In this document: positions 9,910 to 15,649 of the stretch, one piece after another
Layout of the letters: each line of letters begins with the position of its first letter
Position numbering within the stretch: the first letter of the stretch is position 1
Assembly (NCBI GenBank): GCA_027604665.1
Contig: JADGIZ010000337.1
Location: 1-15,649 of the forward strand
Length of the DNA: 15,649 nucleotides
Source of the DNA: Polyrhizophydium stewartii
Taxonomy: Eukaryota; Chytridiomycota; Chytridiomycetes; Rhizophydiales
Direction: 5' to 3'
The notes under the pieces: generated by a model
What the model was told of the DNA's origin: nothing
Databases searched by the model: none
The model's input: the letters and a program-made list of their open reading frames with translations, nothing else
Position numbers and translations under genes: made by a program

Positions 9910-12900
9910 CTATTCGAAGAGCGGCTCGAAGCGGCGGATCGGCCCCCACAGCGCGGCGTCCAGGTCGGCCGCGGCCAGATCGCACTCGGCCAGCACCTGC
10001 GCGATCTCGTCGGCCGCGTGCTGGCGCGCTGCGTCGCGCTCGTCGGGAACCACGGGGATGCGCCGTCCGGCCATGACGCACTCGGCGACCTGCTTGGCTG
10101 CATCTCCTTCGCTATCAGCCCTTATCGATGTATGGATGCAGCGGCGCAGGTGTGGGGAGGAGGCTCTTACCGCGGTCGTTGATGCAGTCCGGCAGCCCTG
10201 CGATGCGCGCGCAGTGCACGCCGAGTGACTGCATGGACCTGCCTGGCGCGAGCTCGTACAGAAACGACACGGCGTCGGTCCCCTCGCGCGACGGGCTCTC
10301 GATGATCCGCATGTGGCTCAGACCGACGGATCCGTGCGGCACGCGCAGCAAGTCGTGCGCGAGGATCTCTGCGATCGGTGGTTGGTTTGGGCGAGGTGGT
10401 GTCAGCGAGTTGCGATGGGATGGCAGTGCTGGTGATGTGTGCGATGCCAGAGGCTGACCGTGAAAGTGCGTTGCTGCAATCACGCGAGGACAACTTGCGC
10501 CGCGGTTGACAAACGACTCGAGCACGGCGCAAAAGAGGCCAATCCCGTCTGGTCCCGGCGGTCAGCCCCCAACCTCGATCCAAGCCGCGACGCGCTCGGC
10601 GGGAAACCACGCACCGCTGCTTGTCGTGCCTTTGCCAAACTCGTCGAGAACCACCAGACTGCGCGGCGACGAGTTGTGCATCGCGGCAGCCGCCTGGTGC
10701 AGATCAATCAGAAACGTGCTCTTGCGCGCCGACACGCTGTCGTCCGACTGGATGCGCGTCAGCACGCGGTCCGTCAGACCGATTGTTGCGCTGGCTGCAG
10801 GCACAAAGCTGCCCGCGTGCGCCATGATGGTGATCAGCGCGACTTGGTGCAGGTACACGGATTTGCCCGAGAAGTTGGCGCCCGTCAGTAGCATGGCCCG
10901 CGGGCACGCCTGGCCGGTCTCGTCCGCGGCCGTGGTGTCCAGGGCGGCGGTCCCGGCGGCATCTGCAGAGCTCGCTGCGGCGACGGTCTCGATCCCGTGG
11001 CCGCATCCCTCGCATCCGAGATGCGTGTCGTTGGCGATAAACGTCTCGACGCAGAGCTCCTGCAGCGGATGCCGCCCCTGCTCGATATGCACAATCGGCT
11101 CCTCGGTCATGGTCGGGCACACGTAGTTGAATCTGGCCGCGGCCTCTGCCAGCGCCAGCAGGCTGCAGGCCAACGCCGCGCATCGCGTCAATCCGATGGT
11201 CGCGGCGTCGATATGGGAGGACACGAGGGCAGACGCACCACTCGAGCTTGGTGAGCACGCGCGCAGTGTGAAATAGCTGCTCCGCATTCTGCAGCACCAC
11301 CTCGCGCAGCTGCTGCATGATCTCGAGCTCGCGGTCGACAATATCCGAGTGGATATCGCCCAGCTCGCGGTCGAGCTCAAACATGCTTTCGGACTTGTAG
11401 TACGCCACGCTGCTCGTCGAGAACTGGAACTTCATGCCGCTGATGTCCTCGTCGTTGCACATGGCGGCCAGGTCGCCGTCGGGATGCCGGATTGCAATGA
11501 GATAGCCGAGCTGCGGGAAATAGACAACGTTGAGTGACGAGGCGATGCCTGCGGGCAGCGTTGGCGCGACTTGAGCCGCGACGCCAGAAAGAATCTCCTC
11601 GAGCTGGTTGTACGTTGACTTGAGGCTGTCGAGCGTCTCGTCGACGTCGGGCTTGACAACAAGACGCACCGCAAGCTTGGACTCGTCAAAGTCGATCTGG
11701 ACGCAGCGTCGTCAGCGCAGCGCGCGTGGCATGTCCCTGGTGTGCTGCTACGCGCACCACGTCGTTGATGTGCTGTGACAGCTGCTGGAACAAGGCGACG
11801 GGCACCGACTCGATGGTGCTTGCGGCGATCTCGAGCCCGGATGCGCCGCACTGGCTGCGAATGCAGGCAGCGACGCACACGGCGTGGAACATGAACTGCG
11901 TCGATCGCATTGTCAGAAGGCATGCGGCACTGCCGACCTGTCCAGGGCTACGACATCCACCTGATGCAGGCTCTGCCAGTCGAGCAGCACAAGCTTGAAT
12001 CGCATGCTGCTGAGCAGCCGCTGCAAGACACAATCTCTTTCGCTCAGCTTACTTGACTTTGCCCATCGCTCAGTCCACCACAAGCATCGCTCGCAACAAA
12101 CCGGCATGCTCTTCAGGTGCTTGAGCGAATCGAGAAGCGTCTTGCGAACGGCGTGCATCTCTGGCCGCGTAAACCACCCGACCGTTCGATGCCTCTCGCG
12201 GATCTCGTCCAGGTCGAGCAGCGGCCGCATGAGCCACTGCCGCAGCATCGTCTTGGCGTCCTTGGACCGAACAAAGTCGAGGACGCCTGGGAGCGTATAG
12301 CAAGGATACCAATCGGCGAAATCGGTGCGCATCAAGTCAGTCCATGGGCATTTCGAGGCCAAAACATCTGCTGCCACTTGCCAAAGAGCGAGAGACCCTC
12401 TTTCTTGGACTGCCGGTGGATGTTTGGATGGCGTTGGTCCTGAAAGATCCGCAGCGAGCTTTGCACCAGATGCGAGGATCGCGTAAGCGTTCAAATTACT
12501 TTACGCCTTGTGGTAAACGGGCCCGATGAGGCAACAAGACCACTCACACAAGCGTGTTCACCGACAGCTGCATCATCTTTGAGAGCGCAATGCTTTCGAC
12601 GGCGTGGATGACGAACCCGTCGAGCGACAGCGCAGCAGCACGGCGGCCGCCACGCCGCGCGCGATATGGAAGGTTGGCGCGGCCGGCACCGCCGTAGGCA
12701 GCCTCGCCCGCAGGCCCGGCCGCATCAAAACCAGCGTCGACGTCCTCTGCGACGCCCGGCAGGCGCGGCGGCCGGTCCATGAGCGCCAGCTCGCCCGAGA
12801 AGGCGGCCTCGGCAACAAACGCCAGCAGCGCACCCGCGGCGCCGACCATCTCGCGGTTGTCGAGGCACACGACGGCCTCGATCGTCATCTGCATCGACTC

Positions 12901-13737
12901 GCGTCTCTGCGCGGCCGTTGGCGCTGCAGATCGTGCGTGGGCGTGCGTGTGGGTCTGCTCGTCGATGCGGTTGGGAGTGTTTGGCCTTGCGAGGCGGATC
13001 CCGAGCAGCCGTGTCTTGCCCGCCTCGAACGCAAACTCGCTCGAGGGGCGGGTCTCGATCTTGTGCTGCGTGGTGGCGGAGAGCCGCAGCGGCTCTCGCA
13101 GCACGGCGAGCATGGCTGCGTCGGCGCGCATGTTGGCGATGACGATGCCCGGGTTGGTTTGGAAGAGCACTTGGCAAGCGGGGGGGGGATGGAGTCAGCG
13201 TCAGACACGAACCCAGAGCGGGACGGCGGTGATGCACCAGGCAGCATCCACAGTTGCGCTGCGATGAAGCGGGATCGCACGGCGTTGGTGGGTGCACTCA
13301 CGCATCTGGCACACGCTGAATGCGCTGTCCTCGGACACGTCCTCGAGCAGAGACAGCGTCGACGTGGCCGGGTCAAAGCACGCGGCGCCGGTGATCCCAC
13401 CGCGGCTGCTGATGGCGAGTATCGGTGCATCGGCGCGGGCGTCTCCTCCATCGCCGAGACCGATGGCGTTGGTGTCGGCGTCCGCGCCAACGTCCATGTC
13501 GATGCCAGATGTCTCACGGCCATCGAAACGCCCGACGAGACCAGCGCCGTCTCGGCCGCCAAAGCGCACCCGCTTGGATGCCCGCGCCACAGCGCCAGCG
13601 ACGGGCGAGCCGAATACATCTGGCTCGTCGGCCGGGGGCGATGCCGCAATCAGTCTCGCCGCGGCGTCGATGCTTCTAACGCTGCCGCCGCCGTCCTCGT
13701 CGTCATCAAAGTCGCTCCGCCCCGCTCTTTCCGGCAT
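9910..13737 (-). CDS. MSH5: MutS homologue 5, meiotic crossover protein
   Basis: Msh5 pairs with Msh4 as MutS-gamma, an ATP-driven clamp that stabilises meiotic recombination intermediates for crossover; it has no mismatch-repair role. The model is complement(join(9910-10106, 10171-10368, 10459-10548, 10615-11162, 11239-11696, 11758-11895, 11961-12020, 12102-12286, 12382-12458, 12548-13169, 13302-13737)), 1002 residues with every phase matching. Family matches run in order: ILAISSRGGITGAACFD at the N-terminus; LRIFQDQRHPNIH and LSLFGVLDFVRSKDAKTMLR in the core; VVYFPQLGYLIAI; KLECLLALAEAAARFNY; IEQGRHPLQELC. The ATPase has Walker A GANFSGKS (753-760) and Walker B VVLDE (829-833), then DEFGKGTTSSDGIGLF and ATHFHEIL. 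Ala in Walker A also occurs in budding-yeast Msh5. The long N-terminus, a linker near residues 210-235 and an Ala/Thr-rich insert (about 705-745) make it longer than human MSH5 (834). Intron 3 is GC-AG. Met81 is an alternative start. Confidence 0.93.
12287..12381 (-). other. GC-AG intron in MSH5
   Basis: This 95-base intron starts with GCAAGT on the - strand and ends in CTCCCAG. Using GC as donor joins LSLFG to VLDFVRSKDAKTMLR in phase and reproduces the family's LSLFGIL-type block with no insertion or gap. The only GT nearby, three bases on inside GCAAGT, gives the wrong phase. GCAAGT is the known consensus of GC-type donors. Confidence 0.8.
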
Positions 13738-13738
13738 G
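13735..13738. promoter_or_regulatory. Overlapping divergent start codons of MSH5 and APC11
   Basis: The bases CATG carry the MSH5 ATG on the - strand (13737-13735) and the APC11 ATG on the + strand (13736-13738), inside the palindrome GGCATGCC. The two coding regions therefore overlap by two bases and leave no intergenic promoter. Each gene's promoter or 5' leader must lie within the first exon or first intron of the other, unless MSH5 really starts at Met81 (13497-13495). Confidence 0.7.
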
Positions 13739-14498
13739 CCGCTCAAGATCACCGTCCACAGTGAGAGTCCGGACAAGCCTGCGCGAGCACGCCGGCACCC
13801 GCCACCTCCCCACGCACACAGTGGCGTCCCTCGAACCCCTCGCACGCCCTCGGCCGTGCAAGGCCCCCTTCCCGTCTGACAGCCCCGAGCCTCGCACACA
13901 AGGCCACCACCACCACCACCAACACGACCACCACCGCCGCTGCTGCTGACACAACAGCGGCACCCCCCGCCCCCGGCGACCCCACTCGCACAGACTGGCG
14001 CAGCACCGCAACCTGGCGCTGGGAGTCGCTCAAGGACATCCACGACTGCTGCGGCATCTGCCAGAACGAGTTTGAAGGGTGCTGCCCAAAGTGCAAGCTG
14101 CCGGGCACAGACTGCCCGCCAGGTGCGTCGCCAGTCGGACTTGACCGCGACACGGTGGAGGCCCGCGGGGGGGGGGAGGCCCTGCCTTTCAAACCAGGAG
14201 GGGCGACGATGTGGTGCTGACCCTGGCTGGCGCTCGTGTCACGGTGGTGCGGTGGTGGTGCGGTGGTGCGGCGGCGGCGGCGGGTGGCGAGGGAAGCGGT
14301 TGGTGTGTGCGGACATGCTTTCCACCTGCACTGCATTGAAATCTGGATCCAGAGCAAAGACACATGCCCCATGGTGCGTCCTGGGCCGGGAAGTCGTGCC
14401 TGCTGGCACGTTGGCTCGATCGAGGCCGGAGATGCTGACGGAAGAATGCGTGTTCTCTCTGGATGCAGGACCGCCGCAAGTGGGAGCTCAAGTCGTGA
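13736..14498 (+). CDS. APC11: Anaphase-promoting complex RING-H2 subunit Apc11
   Basis: Apc11 is the catalytic RING subunit of the APC/C ubiquitin ligase. It binds the Apc2 cullin and the E2 enzyme and drives cyclin and securin destruction in mitosis and meiosis. The model is join(13736-13760, 13994-14122, 14297-14373, 14469-14498), 86 residues against 84 in human. It starts MPLKITVHNW and continues TATWRW, the family's cullin-binding strand. The zinc ligands follow: CGIC, then GCCPKCKLPGTDC, the Apc11-specific extra loop that separates it from Rbx1, then VCGHAFHLHC and TCPMD. The last ligand is Asp instead of the Cys of human Apc11; fission yeast Apc11 also has CPMD, and Rbx1 has CPLD, so zinc binding should be intact. 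Introns are 233, 174 and 95 bases, the first two longer than most in this window and full of triplet repeats. The start is fixed by the family N-terminus and by the phase-1 donor 25 bases on. Confidence 0.92.
13904..13948 (+). repeat. CCA/CCG/CTG triplet tract in APC11 intron 1
   Basis: About five CCA units, a short interruption, then more CCA, CCG and CTG units, ending about 45 bases before the intron acceptor at 13993. It gives a C-rich, T-poor tract in place of a usual polypyrimidine stretch. Confidence 0.8.
14242..14288 (+). repeat. GGT/GCG-rich repeat in APC11 intron 2
   Basis: Imperfect copies of GGTGGTGCGG followed by GGC triplets, directly upstream of the acceptor GGGAAG that ends at 14296. 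The region is purine-rich, with no polypyrimidine tract, which is unusual for an acceptor. The splice is nonetheless supported by phase and by the conserved VCGHAFHLHC that follows. Confidence 0.8.
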
Positions 14499-14786
14499 AT
14501 GCGACACGCAGACCCGCTTCTGTGCTGGCGCGGACAGCGGCAACGAGGACTGGCGGAGGCAGAGTGGACTGGCCAGAGGGGGGGGGAATAATAAGCAATA
14601 CTCACGAATGAGGTTTTTAATAGATTTGCCTGGCTAACGTGTCGGGAGTGCGGGGTAATGACGCAGGCGTACGCGGGGGGGGGGTTTGTGCGTGTGTCTG
14701 ATTGTGTGTAGGGTGCGCAAGTGGTGCGCACAAGAAGGGGGAGGGATTTGAAAGCGAGAGCAGCCACAGAGGGGAAACAGATGCTC
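14499..14786. other. Convergent intergenic region between APC11 and GDP-mannose pyrophosphorylase
   Basis: These 288 bases separate two converging stop codons. They contain several runs of eight or nine G (about 14579-14587 and 14675-14683) and an A+T-rich patch at about 14588-14630 (AATAATAAGC, TTTTTAATAG) that could serve 3' end formation for APC11. No gene is seen. Confidence 0.5.
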
Positions 14787-15610
14787 TCACATGATAATCT
14801 TTGGCTCGGGCACGTTGGAGCTGACGCTCTTGTGCGGGAGGATGGTGGCGCCATTGAGATAGACCTCGTCCGAGATCTGGACGTCGTCGCCAGTGACGGT
14901 GACGCCCTCGATGCGGGTCCAGCGGCCGACGGTGGAGCGCCAGCCAATGATGGACGAGTGGATCCAGGCGTGGTCCTTGACGGTGCAGCCCTCGAAAATG
15001 ACGGCGCGGCTGAGGCGCACGCCGTCGCCAATGATGACGTTGGGGCCAATGACGACGTTTGGCCCGATGCGGCAGTTCTCGCCGATAATGGCCGAGGGGT
15101 CGATGAGCACGTGGCCGACAAAACCAGGGCCGGTGGTGAGGGCAGCGGGGTTCTTCTTGTGGACGGAGCTGAGGTAGAGGCCAGCGCCGGTCAGGTAGTC
15201 GCGCGGCTGGCCCACGTCCATCCAGAAGCCCGGCAGCTCCATCGAGTGCAGCTGGCCCTCGTTGGCCATGAAGGGGAAGACCTCCTTCTCGATCGAGGTG
15301 GGCTCTGGCTTGATGCGGTTGAGGATCTTTGGGCTGAAGATGTAGATGCCGGCGTTGATCTTGTTTGAGACGAAGATCTGGGGCTTCTCGACGAAGCGGT
15401 CAATGGCCGACGAGTTTTGCTTGTTGACGACGACGCCGTACTTTGAGGGCTCCTCGACGCGGGTGACGAGGATGGTGCCCTCGCCGCCGTGGGCCTTGTG
15501 GAACTTGGACAGGTCCTCAAAGGGGAAGTCGCAGATGACGTCCGAGTTGAGGACAAAGAAGGGGGAGTCGTCCTTGCCGAGGATGTCGCGGGCCAGGGCG
15601 AGCGGGCCGG
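14787..15610 (-). CDS. MPG1: Mannose-1-phosphate guanylyltransferase (GDP-mannose pyrophosphorylase), C-terminal part
   Basis: This cytosolic enzyme makes GDP-mannose and diphosphate from GTP and mannose 1-phosphate. GDP-mannose feeds N- and O-glycosylation, GPI anchors and cell-wall mannan. The visible exon encodes the last 273 complete residues of a protein usually about 360 long. It begins at an acceptor (CTGCAG, ending at 15611) in the codon before GPLALARD. The nucleotidyltransferase part shows [46 protein letters not shown] and [17 protein letters not shown]. The C-terminal part is a left-handed beta-helix of hexapeptide repeats ([20 protein letters not shown]). It ends VPEPKIIM, the family's standard C-terminus. 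Similarity to animal GMPPB and yeast Psa1/Vig9 is very high, and no inactivating change is seen. The N-terminal exons with the GGxGTRLRPLT signature are outside the window. Confidence 0.96.
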
Positions 15611-15649
15611 CTGCAGCCGTGCGCGGGCGGAGGTGGGTCAGCCGGGGGG
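15611..15649 (-). other. 3' part of an intron of the GDP-mannose pyrophosphorylase gene (cut by window edge)
   Basis: Translation upstream of GPLALARD loses family similarity at once, where GDP-mannose pyrophosphorylases normally have a PLGTA-type motif. The sequence ends in CACGGCTGCAG on the - strand, a good acceptor. The 39 remaining bases are therefore taken as intron; the donor lies beyond the window. Confidence 0.7.

Noticed and set aside
9910..13737. MSH4 instead of MSH5
   Set aside because: The LSLFG block, EQGRHPLQELC, and GANFSGKSVYL followed by the QSDDSVSARKSTFLIDL region match MSH5.
11097..13737. Ala in Walker A as a sign of a dead ATPase
   Set aside because: Budding-yeast Msh5 also has GAN instead of GPN, and the Lys and Ser that contact the nucleotide are present.
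12604..13764. A 386-codon + strand open frame across MSH5 exons
   Set aside because: It is antisense to well-conserved MSH5 coding sequence, is rich in Arg/Ala/Gly with no motif, and is explained by the GC-rich codon pattern.
13736..14498. Rbx1-type RING protein
   Set aside because: The final Asp is Rbx1-like, but the GCCPKCKLPGTDC loop, the size and the N-terminus are those of Apc11.

Overview
The window is a piece of a compact, GC-rich eukaryotic nuclear genome. Every gene I could model is split by short introns, mostly about 60 to 130 bases, with GT(G/A)-type donors and AG acceptors. A fungus is most likely. The Bye1-like PHD/TFIIS-like/SPOC protein, the Apc11 with a fission-yeast-style final Asp ligand, and the MSH5 with an Ala in its Walker A loop all look fungal. 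A class C (GABA-B-like) seven-helix receptor points to an early-diverging, zoosporic (chytrid-like) fungus rather than Dikarya. That placement is inference; there is no rRNA or other marker here.

Layout: (1) 3-275, + strand, an open frame running in from the left edge, possibly the 3' end of a membrane protein. (2) 276-1187, no gene seen. (3) 1188-5144, + strand, a multi-exon class C GPCR with a periplasmic-binding-type extracellular domain, seven membrane segments and a tail that looks like a PH domain; the reading frame slips by one base in the second membrane helix. (4) 5426-9842, - strand, a 1370-residue Bye1/PHF3/DIDO-type transcription regulator in four exons, ending in very long low-complexity tracts. 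(5) 9910-13737, - strand, an 11-exon MSH5 meiotic MutS homologue that closes in frame to 1002 residues and contains one GC-AG intron. (6) 13736-14498, + strand, the 86-residue APC/C RING subunit Apc11 in four exons; its start codon overlaps that of MSH5 on the opposite strand. (7) 14787-15610, - strand, the C-terminal 273 residues of GDP-mannose pyrophosphorylase; its upstream exons lie beyond the right edge.

The genes do not form one pathway. What stands out is the packing: GPCR and BYE1 converge with 281 bases between stops; MSH5 and BYE1 follow each other with 67 bases between stop and start; MSH5 and APC11 diverge from overlapping ATGs; APC11 and the pyrophosphorylase converge with 288 bases between stops. 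MSH5 (crossover formation) and APC11 (cell-cycle proteolysis) probably share a promoter zone. I find no mobile element, CRISPR array, tRNA or rRNA. All exon models were made by eye from frame, splice motif and family similarity, so individual junctions may shift.
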